The notes under the pieces are model-generated. The model had not been told where the DNA came from and searched no databases. It saw only the letters and a program-made list of their open reading frames with translations. From the NCBI RefSeq assembly GCF_011758805.1, contig NZ_JAANOW010000002.1, positions 682,001-746,000 on the forward strand: a DNA stretch of 64,000 nucleotides, read 5' to 3'. Below, piece by piece: positions 49,699 through 58,308 of the stretch (positions are counted from its first letter, which is position 1; each line of letters opens with the position of its first letter). Origin of the DNA: Mycolicibacterium fluoranthenivorans (GTDB lineage Bacteria; Actinomycetota; Actinomycetes; Mycobacteriales; Mycobacteriaceae). The translations under genes and the position numbers were made by a program.

Positions 49699-50769
49699 AT
49701 GAAGCGAATCGTGGTGTGGGGTACGGGTTTCGTCGGCAGCATGGTGATCGCGGAGATCGTCAAGCACCCCTTGTTCGAACTCGTCGGGGTCGGGGTGAGC
49801 AACCCGGAGAAGGTGGGCCGCGATGTCGGTGAGATCTGCGGCCTGGACACCCTGATCGGGCTGACCGCCACCGACGATGTCGATGCGCTGATCGCACTGG
49901 CACCCGACGCGCTGGTGCACTACGGGCCGACCGCGGCGCAGGCCGACGCCAATATCGACCTCATCACCCGCTTCCTGCGGGCTGGTATCGACGTCTGCTC
50001 GACGGCGATGACACCGTGGGTGTGGCCGCACATGCGGCTCAACCCGCCGTCGTGGATCACGCCGATCGACGAGGCGTGCGCGGCCGGCGCGGCCTCGTGT
50101 TTCACCACCGGGATCGATCCCGGATTCGCCAACGACCTGTTCCCGATGACCCTGATGGGCCTGTGTTCGGAGGTGCGCACGGTGCGGGCGTCCGAACTGC
50201 TCGACTACACCAACTACACCGGTGACTACGAATTCGAGATGGGCATCGGCAAGTCACCGGACTACACACCGCTGCTGGAACATCGCGACATCCTCGTCAT
50301 GTCCTGGGGTGCCACGGTGCCGATGATCGCCCATGCGGCGGGCATCACCCTGGATGAGATCACCACCACCTGGGAGAAGTGGGTGACCCCCGAGGACCGC
50401 AAGTCCGCCAAGGGGATCATCCAGGCCGGCAACGTCGCGGCGGTCCGATTCACCATCAATGGCCGATACCGCGGTGAGACTCGTATCCAGCTCGAGCACG
50501 TCAACCGGATCGGACTCGACGCGGCACCGGACTGGCCGACGGGTAACGACAACGACGTGTACCGGGTGGATATCGAGGGCACGCCCAGCATCTCGCAGGA
50601 GACCGCGTTCCGGTTCACCGACGGCTCCGGTCGCGATGCGGCGGCCGCGGGTTGCCTGGCAACCGGTCTGCGTGCGCTCAACGCCGTTCCCGCGGTGAAT
50701 GCGCTGCCGCCGGGTTGGGTCACGGCGCTGGACCTTCCGCTGATTCCGGGGGCGGGCACCATCCGCTGA
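49699..50769 (+). CDS. DapB-like NAD(P)-binding oxidoreductase, third paralogue
   Basis: 356-aa member of the family at 13501 and 19143. It has the Rossmann site VWGTGFVGS (residues 6-14), TTGIDPGFANDLFP in the middle and NALPPGWVTALDLP near the end. AGGAGAG lies upstream of ATG 49699. Here its neighbour is a potassium channel rather than a catabolic gene, so the context gives no hint of substrate. Confidence 0.85.
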   Translation: MKRIVVWGTGFVGSMVIAEIVKHPLFELVGVGVSNPEKVGRDVGEICGLDTLIGLTATDDVDALIALAPDALVHYGPTAAQADANIDLITRFLRAGIDVCSTAMTPWVWPHMRLNPPSWITPIDEACAAGAASCFTTGIDPGFANDLFPMTLMGLCSEVRTVRASELLDYTNYTGDYEFEMGIGKSPDYTPLLEHRDILVMSWGATVPMIAHAAGITLDEITTTWEKWVTPEDRKSAKGIIQAGNVAAVRFTINGRYRGETRIQLEHVNRIGLDAAPDWPTGNDNDVYRVDIEGTPSISQETAFRFTDGSGRDAAAAGCLATGLRALNAVPAVNALPPGWVTALDLPLIPGAGTIR

Positions 50770-50840
50770 CCAGCACCGAGTAACGCTGTCCCGGCAAATC
50801 CGGATGGACAACCCGATAGGGTTTGCCGAAGGCAGGTGTG

Positions 50841-52472
50841 ATGACGGAGTCGGTTGGGCTGTCGGTGGGTGCCACCAATCTGGCGGCGGTGGCGGTGGGT
50901 CGGGCCGCGGTGACGCGGCCGGCCGTGCTGACGCGCGAGCGGGGCCCGGAGTTCACCGATTTCGTGGACCGTGTCGGCGACCCGGTGGGATTGGTGGCCG
51001 CCGACGGATCCACCCACCGCGCGGAGGCGGTGCTCACCGAGGCCCTGCGCGCGCTGCGTGCGGCGGTACCCGCAGGCGGGCACACCGGTATCAGTCACCC
51101 GGCGCACTGGCAGGACCGACAGGTCGACGCGCTGCGGGCCGCGCTGGCCGCTGCCCCTGAACTGCGTACCGCTCCGCTGTTCTCCGATGCCGGCACGGCG
51201 CTGACCGCGTTGGCCGACAATCCGGGGTTGCCGGCGCGCGGGGTGGTGGTGCTCTGCGACTTCGGCGGCACGGGCACGAGCATCACGGTGGCCGATGCCG
51301 CCAATGGCTATCAGCCGATCGCCCCGACGGTCCGCCACCTCGAGTTGTCCGGCGCGCTGATCGACCAGATGGTGCTCACCCAGGTGCTCGCCGGCGTGCC
51401 CGGCGCGGTCGATGCGGCCGGAACATCGGCGATCGGCTCGTTGACGAAGCTGCGGATGGCATGCCGGGCGGCCAAGGAACAGCTCTCCGGTGCCGCGGTG
51501 GCCTCGGTGGCAGTGGATCTACCTGGCCATCGCACCCAGGTGCGGATCACCAGGGACGAGTTGGACGCGGTGCTGCGCGCACCGTTGACCGACTTTCTCG
51601 CCGTCCTGCAGGACACGTTGCAGCGCAGCGGGATCCGGCCGGCCGAGTTGGTTGCCGTGGCCTCGGTGGGCGGCGGTGCGCGCATTCCCGCGGTCACGGC
51701 GGCACTGTCCGAACGGTTCCGGGCGCCGGTGGTGACGATGCCGCAGCCGGAGTTGGCAGCCGCGATCGGGGCCGGTATCCGGGCCGCCCGCGGACCCGCC
51801 GATGACGGCGCGACTGCGATGGCACCCCTGGCGGCGATGGCGGCCCCGGTGGGTGACCCGGCGATGTCGAGCACGTTCCGCGCCTTGGCCTGGTCCCAGG
51901 ACGCCGACGAAGTTCCCGACCCGGAGCCGTTCGTCGTCGACAACCCGATCCCGCCCAGGCCCGAGGTGCATTTCACCGACGGCGAGGAACCGGCCGCCGA
52001 ACCGGATCCCTGGTACCGGCGGCCCGCGCTGCTGCTGGGCACCGGGGCCGCCGTCGTGCTGGCGGGGTGTGTGGCCGCGGTCGTCTTCGTGATGCGCACC
52101 GATCAGGCGCAGACGCCCGCCCCCCAGACCACGACGGCCACGGCGACGGCGAACCCGGCCACGCAGTCGGCGGCCCCGTCGGAGCCGACGCCCGCGCAGG
52201 TGCCCGCCCCGGCGACCGAGGCGCCGGAGCAGACCCGGACCGTCACCCGGCAGGCGCCGGTCACTCAGGAGCCGCCGCAGCCCAGCACCGAGACGCCGGC
52301 GCCGGAGACCACCAGTGCGGCCCCGCCGCCGGCACCGTCACCCGAGCCGACCACCGAGGCGCCGGTGACGCAGCCGCCGTTCATCCCGACGATCCCGACC
52401 ATTCCGCCGATCCCCACGATCCCCGGCCTGCCGCCGTTCATTCCGCAACCGGGGCAAGCGCTTCCACACTAG
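50841..52472 (+). CDS. Membrane-anchored Hsp70-like protein
   Basis: 543-aa protein. Residues 1-320 are an actin/Hsp70 ATPase fold: phosphate-1 region GLSVGATNLAAVAVG, phosphate-2 region LCDFGGTGTSITVAD and adenosine motif VASVGGGARIPAV. A transmembrane helix lies near 395-418, and the last 125 residues are Pro/Thr-rich and probably outside the membrane, ending in a PTIPTIPPIP repeat. A substrate-binding domain of DnaK type is absent. ATG 50841 follows AGGCAGGTG. The stop is one base from the IlvX start, so the genes are coupled. Confidence 0.85.
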   Translation: MTESVGLSVGATNLAAVAVGRAAVTRPAVLTRERGPEFTDFVDRVGDPVGLVAADGSTHRAEAVLTEALRALRAAVPAGGHTGISHPAHWQDRQVDALRAALAAAPELRTAPLFSDAGTALTALADNPGLPARGVVVLCDFGGTGTSITVADAANGYQPIAPTVRHLELSGALIDQMVLTQVLAGVPGAVDAAGTSAIGSLTKLRMACRAAKEQLSGAAVASVAVDLPGHRTQVRITRDELDAVLRAPLTDFLAVLQDTLQRSGIRPAELVAVASVGGGARIPAVTAALSERFRAPVVTMPQPELAAAIGAGIRAARGPADDGATAMAPLAAMAAPVGDPAMSSTFRALAWSQDADEVPDPEPFVVDNPIPPRPEVHFTDGEEPAAEPDPWYRRPALLLGTGAAVVLAGCVAAVVFVMRTDQAQTPAPQTTTATATANPATQSAAPSEPTPAQVPAPATEAPEQTRTVTRQAPVTQEPPQPSTETPAPETTSAAPPPAPSPEPTTEAPVTQPPFIPTIPTIPPIPTIPGLPPFIPQPGQALPH

Positions 52473-52473
52473 G

Positions 52474-54021
52474 GTGGAGCCGGTGAACACCGGTGCCGAT
52501 GTGGTGATCGGCCGACTGCTGGCCGGCGGAGTCGAGGTCTGTTTCGCCAATCCAGGAACCTCGGAGATGCATTTCGTGGCGGCGCTCGATCACACCCCCG
52601 CGATGCGCGCGGTGCTGTGCCTGTTCGAGGGGGTGGCCACCGGCGCCGCCGACGGTTATGCCCGGATCACCGGCACGCCGGCGGCCACATTGCTTCATCT
52701 GGGCCCAGGATTGGCCAACGGCCTGGCGAACCTGCACAACGCGCGGCGCGCGCACAGCCCGGTGGTCAACATCGTCGGGGATCACGCCACGTATCACAAG
52801 GAGTTCGACGCACCGTTGGAATCCGATATTGAGGCGCTCGCCCGGTGGCCGGAAGGTCTGGTGTTCCGGCCCGCCGCCGCGGATGCCCTGGCGGTGTCGG
52901 TGGATGAGGCGATCACGGCCGCGGCGGGGCCGCCCGGGCGGGTGGTCACCGTGATCCTGCCCGCCGACTATTCCTGGAGTACCGCCGAGGTCCCGGTCGT
53001 CACGACACCCGAAGCGCCCATGCGCGACGACGTCGCCGCCGATATCGAGCCGGTGGCCGAACTGCTGCGGACCAGCGGTCCCGGCACCGCGTTGTTGCTC
53101 GGGGGTGCGGCGACCACGGAGGCCGGACTCATTGCAGCGGCACGCATTTCGGCTGCGGTCGGGGCCAGGGCACTGGTCGAGACATTCCCGGCGAGGCTGA
53201 CCCGCGGGGCCGGTGTCCCACCGATCGAGCGGCTGGCCTACCTGGCAGAGCAAGCCGAGCAACAGCTCTCCGGTATCACCCACCTGATCTTGGTGGGCGC
53301 CCGTTCCCCGGTCGCGTTCTTCGCCTATCCGGGGAAAGCGAGCGGACTGGTACCCCGCGGCACGCAGATCCAGACGCTGGAGCCGGCCGACCTGGACCGG
53401 CTCGCCGATGTGCTCGCCGCACCCGCGCTCCCGCCCGCCGTGCAGCAGCCACCGGCGTTGCCCAGCGGCCCGCTCAACGTCGCCAACTGGGTGCAGGTCA
53501 TCGGGGCGCTGCTCCCCGAGAATGCCGTCATCGTCGACGAGGCGAACACCAGTGGGGTGCTGCTGCCCGCGGCGACCGCGACGTCCCCGCGTCACGACGT
53601 GCTCACGTTGACCGGCGGCGCGATCGGGCAGGGACTGCCGGTGGCGGTCGGGGCCGCGGTCGCCGCCCCGGACCGGCCGGTCGTCGCCCTGCAAGCCGAC
53701 GGCAGTGCGCTGTATACGATTTCGGCGCTGTGGACGATGGCGCGTGAACGGCTCGACATCACCGTGGTGATCCTGAACAACCATGCCTACGCGATCCTGC
53801 AGCTGGAGCTGGCGCGGGTGGGTTCGGCGGCCACCGGGCCGCAGTCGCGGTCGCTGCTGGATCTGGGCAATCCGGATATCGACTTCGTCGCCCTCGCAAC
53901 AGGATTCGGCGTGCCCGCCAGCCGTGCGAGCACCGCCGAGGAACTGGCCGACCAGTTCCGGGTTGCGGTGGCCGAACCCGGACCGCATCTCATCGATGCG
54001 GCGATTCCCGCCTGGGGCTAG
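52474..54021 (+). CDS. ilvX: Acetolactate synthase-like TPP enzyme
   Basis: 515-aa thiamine diphosphate enzyme, the same length as mycobacterial IlvX. The start VCFANPGTSEMHFVAALD, cofactor-activating Glu 52 in LFEGVAT and LLHLGPGLANGLANLHNARR match that group. The TPP-Mg motif reads QADGSALYTISAL, with Ala for the first Gly of GDG, and ends in ILNN. It resembles benzoylformate decarboxylase as much as acetohydroxyacid synthase, so a biosynthetic role is not assured. GTG 52474 follows the preceding stop directly; GTG 52483 is an alternative. Confidence 0.8.
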   Translation: MEPVNTGADVVIGRLLAGGVEVCFANPGTSEMHFVAALDHTPAMRAVLCLFEGVATGAADGYARITGTPAATLLHLGPGLANGLANLHNARRAHSPVVNIVGDHATYHKEFDAPLESDIEALARWPEGLVFRPAAADALAVSVDEAITAAAGPPGRVVTVILPADYSWSTAEVPVVTTPEAPMRDDVAADIEPVAELLRTSGPGTALLLGGAATTEAGLIAAARISAAVGARALVETFPARLTRGAGVPPIERLAYLAEQAEQQLSGITHLILVGARSPVAFFAYPGKASGLVPRGTQIQTLEPADLDRLADVLAAPALPPAVQQPPALPSGPLNVANWVQVIGALLPENAVIVDEANTSGVLLPAATATSPRHDVLTLTGGAIGQGLPVAVGAAVAAPDRPVVALQADGSALYTISALWTMARERLDITVVILNNHAYAILQLELARVGSAATGPQSRSLLDLGNPDIDFVALATGFGVPASRASTAEELADQFRVAVAEPGPHLIDAAIPAWG

Positions 54022-55106
54022 TACGTCTTCGGCCGCTTGTGCAGCACCACGACGGCCAGCGGGATCTGGATCTGCTCGGGTGCCGCCGCCAGCCGGGCCG
54101 CGACGCCGGCCTCGAGCGCGTCGGCGAAGACCGGCCGGCGGTCCGCCGGTAGCACCCCGGTCAACGCCGGGAACACCGCCGCTCGCATGAACGCCGCCCA
54201 CTCCGCACCGAAATGCCGTGCATCGCCGTCGATCTGATATTGACGCCAGAACCGGTCCTCGGCGTCGAACACTTCGAGATGCTCGATCGCGAGTTGTTCC
54301 AGGCGCCCGGACGGAGCGAACGGCGAGTGGAAGTCGGCGGCGCGCCGGCCGGCGATGGGGATGTTCATCCGGCTCAGCTCGGCATCGGTGATCACGCCGC
54401 GGGCCGCCAGCTCGGTCAGTTCGGCCATCAACGCCTGAAGCACCGGCCGGTAACCGAACTCGCCGTCCTCGGAGACGGCCATGGTGAGCACCACCGCGCG
54501 CCCGCCTGGACACAGCTCACGGCCGCGGAACGCCACGAATTCATGCCAGTCGAACGCCGCCTGCTTCTGGTGTGCCGCGCGCACCTGCGCGTCGGCGCTG
54601 AAGGATGCGTGGATGTGATCGGGTACCGGGGCGGGCACCCGGCCCAGCCACAGCACCGACCAGGCCGACCAGCCCAGGTTCACACTGTTGGACGGGATGA
54701 TCTGGGCGTAGTAGGACCGCCCGACCGCCGAGGCGTACGCGGCGGGGTCCTTCTTCAGGTAGCTGTCCGGATCCTCGGCGAGGATGTGGAACAGCGCACT
54801 GAAGTCGTTGTCGGGGACGTCGGTGTGCGTCACCATGATCGAGTGCTCGGTTCGGGTCCGCTGACGCAGGACCGCGATGGCGGCGGAGATCGGCAGCAGC
54901 GAGTTGTGCCCGTTGGCCGCGCCGTAGTCGGCCAGCACGATGGGCCGAGGGGCAGCGGGGATGGGTACCACCTGGGCGGCTTGCTCGAACAGGGTGATGG
55001 CCCGTTTCAGGCCGGCCGCCTGCAGCCGGGAACCGGCGGTATAGAACGCACTTCCTGGTGGAATCGGTCGCACCACCACACTGGACTCGCGGCTCGAACT
55101 GGACAC
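54018..55106 (-). CDS. SAM-dependent carboxyl methyltransferase (SABATH-like)
   Basis: 362-aa methyltransferase of the Methyltransf_7 family, best known from plants where it methylates salicylate, jasmonate and related acids. LADYGAANGHNSL is the SAM site, IIPSNSVNLGWSAWSVLWLG is the characteristic substrate segment, and FRGRELCPGGRAVV matches a conserved strand. GTG 55106 is supported by TACCGT 7 nt upstream (leaderless). The 3' end overlaps the convergent ilvX stop by 4 nt. Confidence 0.85.
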   Translation of the reverse strand: MSSSSRESSVVVRPIPPGSAFYTAGSRLQAAGLKRAITLFEQAAQVVPIPAAPRPIVLADYGAANGHNSLLPISAAIAVLRQRTRTEHSIMVTHTDVPDNDFSALFHILAEDPDSYLKKDPAAYASAVGRSYYAQIIPSNSVNLGWSAWSVLWLGRVPAPVPDHIHASFSADAQVRAAHQKQAAFDWHEFVAFRGRELCPGGRAVVLTMAVSEDGEFGYRPVLQALMAELTELAARGVITDAELSRMNIPIAGRRAADFHSPFAPSGRLEQLAIEHLEVFDAEDRFWRQYQIDGDARHFGAEWAAFMRAAVFPALTGVLPADRRPVFADALEAGVAARLAAAPEQIQIPLAVVVLHKRPKTY

Positions 55107-55113
55107 CTTGATG

Positions 55114-55119
55114 ACGGTA
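55114..55119 (-). promoter_or_regulatory. -10 element of the leaderless methyltransferase gene
   Basis: TACCGT on the minus strand is followed by 7 nt and the GTG at 55106. Confidence 0.5.
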
Positions 55120-55172
55120 GTACGCCGTCGCGGTACGCACCTCCGGACGCCGGACATGACACACTTCGCCTC

Positions 55173-55901
55173 ATGAGTGCCGCGACTGCGCCCAAACTGC
55201 TCACCGCGATCGCGGTGGTGACCATGATCGTGTCGGGTATCGCGTTCGTCGTGGCGCTGGTGCTCAACGCGTTCGTACTCGACAAGTACGACGCCTACGG
55301 CGAGGTGCCGATCCCGGGGCGCAGCACACTGCACCTTCCGGCGGGCGAGGTCAACATCAGCTTTCACACCCAGATCATCGGCAGCACCAGCGGCGGTGGA
55401 CTGCCGATCCCGAACCTCAAGTTGCGTGCCGACCCGCCGGCCGGCGTGCCCGAGCCCGTGCTGACCGAGAACATCGGCACGACCACCACGGTCAACAACG
55501 ATGCGCGGGTGCGGGTGTGGGTGGCCAGGATCGCCGAGGAAGGCGACTACCGCATCACCACCGAGGGCAATGTCAGCGCGTTCATCAGCCCGCGGCTGGC
55601 CTTCGGTCACGGTAGCCCGGTGCCCCACCTGCCCTGGTGGGCCGCCGCGGTGTTCGGCGTGGCCGTGGTGGACCTGATCATCGCGCGGGTGTGGGCCGCC
55701 AAGGTGCGCCGCCGTCCCGCTCCGGCGGGTATGGCGCCGACCTTCACCATCGACGCGGTGCCCGATTCCGGCGCCGTCTTTACCCCAACCGACGACGGCG
55801 TCCGCATTCAGCAGCTCAAAACGCTTGCCGCGCTCCGTGATTCCGGCGCGCTGACGAAGGACGAATTCGAATCCGAGAAACGCCGGCTACTGGGCTCCTA
55901 G
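55173..55901 (+). CDS. Two-helix membrane protein with SHOCT domain
   Basis: 242-aa protein. Transmembrane helices at about residues 9-36 and 152-172 enclose an external beta-rich domain of about 115 residues (HLPAGEVNISFHTQI, VRVWVARIAEEGDYRI). The cytoplasmic end is a SHOCT motif (LKTLAALRDSGALTKDEFES), a short helix pair seen at the termini of many bacterial membrane proteins. The 3' end overlaps the convergent monooxygenase by 4 nt. Function unknown. Confidence 0.78.
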   Translation: MSAATAPKLLTAIAVVTMIVSGIAFVVALVLNAFVLDKYDAYGEVPIPGRSTLHLPAGEVNISFHTQIIGSTSGGGLPIPNLKLRADPPAGVPEPVLTENIGTTTTVNNDARVRVWVARIAEEGDYRITTEGNVSAFISPRLAFGHGSPVPHLPWWAAAVFGVAVVDLIIARVWAAKVRRRPAPAGMAPTFTIDAVPDSGAVFTPTDDGVRIQQLKTLAALRDSGALTKDEFESEKRRLLGS

Positions 55902-57259
55902 ACCGCGCTGAACGCCAGCCCGGAGCGCTGGAAGGTCCCTGCCGGCACGAAGCGGGCCAACAGCTCGTCGGCGGGTTCACCCGTGAAGTCGGTGATCAGC
56001 TGCTTGGCCGCGGCCTCGGAGGTCACGCTCTCGAACGGGCGTGGATCGTCCAGCAGGCCAAACAGTTTCGAGGCGAATCGGGCACTCCCGCTGGCCGCGG
56101 CGAAGAACAGGCCGCCGTATCCGGACAGTTCCGGATCAGCCAGGAACAACCGGGTCACCAGTTGGGCGGCCCGCGCCCGATGATCGTAGAACTCGTCGAA
56201 CGCCGCGCTCAGCCAGGCCGCGTCGAACGGCCCGTCGTGGGCGGCGGCCTTGCGCACCAGCGCCGCCGACTGTACGAGACCGCCCTGGGCGCCCTGCCCG
56301 GCGATCGGGTCGAACGCCACCGCGGTGTCGCCGAGCGCGGCCACCGGGTGACCACTCGCGGTGTGCCCGACCGCGGTCCGCACCAGTTGGGTGACGGCTC
56401 CGGTCAGCCAGGAATGCGGATCCTCGTCGATGACCCGCAGGGCGGACACCTCGGGCAGATCCCAGTCGATGTAGTCGCGGTGCAGCCCGGTGGTGACCTG
56501 CAGTGCGGACCGGGCGCTGGTCACCGTGGCGAAGCGGCGTTCCCAGTCGCTGCCGGGCCGGGCCCAGCCCAGGAAGGCCCAGGTCGGCCCCGCGTCCTTG
56601 TGCAGGTAAGGCCCCCACCAGGATTCGCCCTGGTCGGTGACGACGGTGAACGCGTTGTGCGCCCCGCCGGCGGTGCTGCGGTGGGCGAAGATCTCCGGGC
56701 CATGCGGCAACCCGGTGACGGTGAACGCCAACAGGCTGCGTTGCGGTGCGTCGTACACCGTGCGCGCGGGATCGACCGGAAACAGTGACGACAGCCCGCC
56801 ACGGCCGGTGGCCACCAGCGTCAGGTCGGCCTTGGCGGCAATGGCATCGAGGCGTTCCGGGTCGACCGGCTGCACCACGAACCGGCCGCCGCGCTGCTGG
56901 AACAGGGTGAGCCGGTCGTCGGCCTTGAGCCGGGTGTCGACGGCCACCCCGCGGGCACCGTCGAACCAGCCGTCGAACGCGACGTCCTCCGCGCCGTCGT
57001 TGAGGACCCGCACGCTCTGTCCGGTGGACAGCGGAGCGGTGGCCAGGTACGTGTTGAGCCCCAGACTCTCCTCGGCACGCTGTGCTGCCCCGAAGATCAG
57101 CGCGGTGCCGCTGGCCGGGATGCCGTCGCGCAACTGGGCCTGTTCCCGCTCGCTGTAGAGCGTGACGTCAAATCCGTTGTCCAGCAACCCCAGTGCCGCG
57201 GTCACGCCGGTCTGGCCGGCGCCGATGATGGCCGCGGAACGTGCACTCGATGTCGTCAT
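55898..57259 (-). CDS. Styrene monooxygenase-like flavoprotein
   Basis: 453-aa FAD enzyme of the StyA type: GAGQTGVTAALGLLDNGFDV at residues 13-32, VATGRGGLSSLFPVD in the middle and LGDTAVAFDPIAGQGAQGGL near 310-330. Members are oxygenase halves of two-component systems needing an NADH:FAD reductase (StyB), which is absent here. Epoxidation or S-oxidation of a hydrophobic substrate is expected. The start MTTSSARSAAIIGAG is ATG at 57259. Confidence 0.87.
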   Translation of the reverse strand: MTTSSARSAAIIGAGQTGVTAALGLLDNGFDVTLYSEREQAQLRDGIPASGTALIFGAAQRAEESLGLNTYLATAPLSTGQSVRVLNDGAEDVAFDGWFDGARGVAVDTRLKADDRLTLFQQRGGRFVVQPVDPERLDAIAAKADLTLVATGRGGLSSLFPVDPARTVYDAPQRSLLAFTVTGLPHGPEIFAHRSTAGGAHNAFTVVTDQGESWWGPYLHKDAGPTWAFLGWARPGSDWERRFATVTSARSALQVTTGLHRDYIDWDLPEVSALRVIDEDPHSWLTGAVTQLVRTAVGHTASGHPVAALGDTAVAFDPIAGQGAQGGLVQSAALVRKAAAHDGPFDAAWLSAAFDEFYDHRARAAQLVTRLFLADPELSGYGGLFFAAASGSARFASKLFGLLDDPRPFESVTSEAAAKQLITDFTGEPADELLARFVPAGTFQRSGLAFSAV

Positions 57260-57323
57260 GGCATGACTATCGGTGGACGGTCGGTGTGCCGGTAGGGACT
57301 CGCTCAGCGTGATCGCAAAGCGG
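57260..57323. other. Upstream region of the flavoprotein gene
   Basis: This short non-repeated stretch lies between the flavoprotein start and the tandem repeat array. It must hold the flavoprotein promoter if that promoter is not inside the repeats. Confidence 0.3.
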
Positions 57324-57688
57324 GTCAGTGGCCGGGCTGTTGGGCCACAGCCCTCCGCACTGCTCGTTCCTCGCAGCGCTACGTCAGTGGCCGGGCTGTT
57401 GGGCCACAGCCCTCCGCACTGCTCGTTCCTCGCAGCGCTACGTCAGTGGCCGGGCTGTTGGGCCACAGCCCTCCGCACTGCTCGTTCCTCGCAGCGCTAC
57501 GTCAGTGGCCGGGCTGTTGGGCCACAGCCCTCCGCACTGCTCGTTCCTCGCAGCGCTACGTCAGTGGCCGGGCTGTTGGGCCACAGCCCTCCGCACTGCT
57601 CGTTCCTCGCAGCGCTACGTCAGTGGCCGGGCTGTTGGGCCACAGCCCTCCGCACTGCTCGTTCCTCGCAGCGCTACGTCAGTGGCCG
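57324..57688. repeat. 59-bp tandem repeat, six identical copies plus a partial seventh
   Basis: The unit begins GTCAGTGGCCGGGCTGTTGG and starts at 57324, 57383, 57442, 57501, 57560 and 57619; an 11-base partial copy begins at 57678. The copies look identical. Each unit contains a 7-bp hairpin, GGGCTGT/ACAGCCC. The array abuts the 3' end of the metallo-beta-lactamase gene, and the start of the unit equals the DNA around that gene's stop codon. It has the properties of a mycobacterial VNTR/MIRU-type locus. Confidence 0.95.
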
Positions 57689-58308
57689 CGCGCCACCCAT
57701 TCGTCGTAGTGCACCAGTTCGCCACCGATGGTGGTGGTGTCACCGTGCCCGGTGTAGACGACGGTCTCATCCGGCAGGGTGCCCAGCTTCTTGCTGATGG
57801 ATTCCAGGATGGTGGGAAAGCTGGAATAGGAGCGTCCGGTGGCGCCGGGGCCGCCCTGGAACAGGGTGTCTCCGGAGATGACGGCATTGAGGGCGGGGGC
57901 TGACCAGCACACCGAGCCGGGGGAGTGCCCGGGGGTGTGCAGGGCGTGCAGCTCGATACCGCCTGCGGTGAGCACCAGGCCGTCGTCCACGCTGTGGAAT
58001 TCCTTGTCCGGGTGGATCTCCCGCCACAGCATCTCGTCGGCCGGGTGTAGGAAGACCGGGGCGTCGAGGGTCTTGCCCAGTTCGGGGGCCACGGTGATGT
58101 GGTCGTTGTGGCCGTGGGTGCAGATGACGGCGACGACGTTGCGGCCGCCGACGGCCTCCACGATCGGCGCGGCGGTGTGGGCGGCGTCGAAGACGATCAC
58201 ATCTGAATTTTTTCCGCCGTCGCTCACAATCCAGATGTTGTTGTCGACATCCCAGGTGCCGCCGTCGAGGCTGAAGGTACCGCTGGTCACGACCCGCTGC
58301 ACGCTCAC
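57679..58308 (-). CDS. Metallo-beta-lactamase-fold hydrolase, mscR partner
   Basis: 209-aa hydrolase with the metal motif THGHNDH at residues 64-70, further ligands in [15 protein letters not shown] and TGHGDTT. It resembles glyoxalase II and matches the MBL gene that accompanies mycothiol-dependent formaldehyde dehydrogenase in M. tuberculosis; hydrolysis of S-formylmycothiol is the likely role. GTG 58308 overlaps the mscR stop by 4 nt. The stop codon lies within the last partial unit of the 59-bp tandem repeat. Confidence 0.9.
   Translation of the reverse strand: MSVQRVVTSGTFSLDGGTWDVDNNIWIVSDGGKNSDVIVFDAAHTAAPIVEAVGGRNVVAVICTHGHNDHITVAPELGKTLDAPVFLHPADEMLWREIHPDKEFHSVDDGLVLTAGGIELHALHTPGHSPGSVCWSAPALNAVISGDTLFQGGPGATGRSYSSFPTILESISKKLGTLPDETVVYTGHGDTTTIGGELVHYDEWVARGH

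Noticed and set aside
52438..54513. 691-aa minus-strand frame across ilvX
   Set aside because: It covers two real genes in antisense and shows no domain pattern.
57324..57688. CRISPR array
   Set aside because: The units are contiguous with no unique spacers and there are no cas genes nearby.
57273..57903. Repetitive proteins with a 59-residue period encoded by the tandem repeat
   Set aside because: The frames exist only because the 59-bp unit lacks stops; the same DNA reads open in all three phases and no start signal is present.
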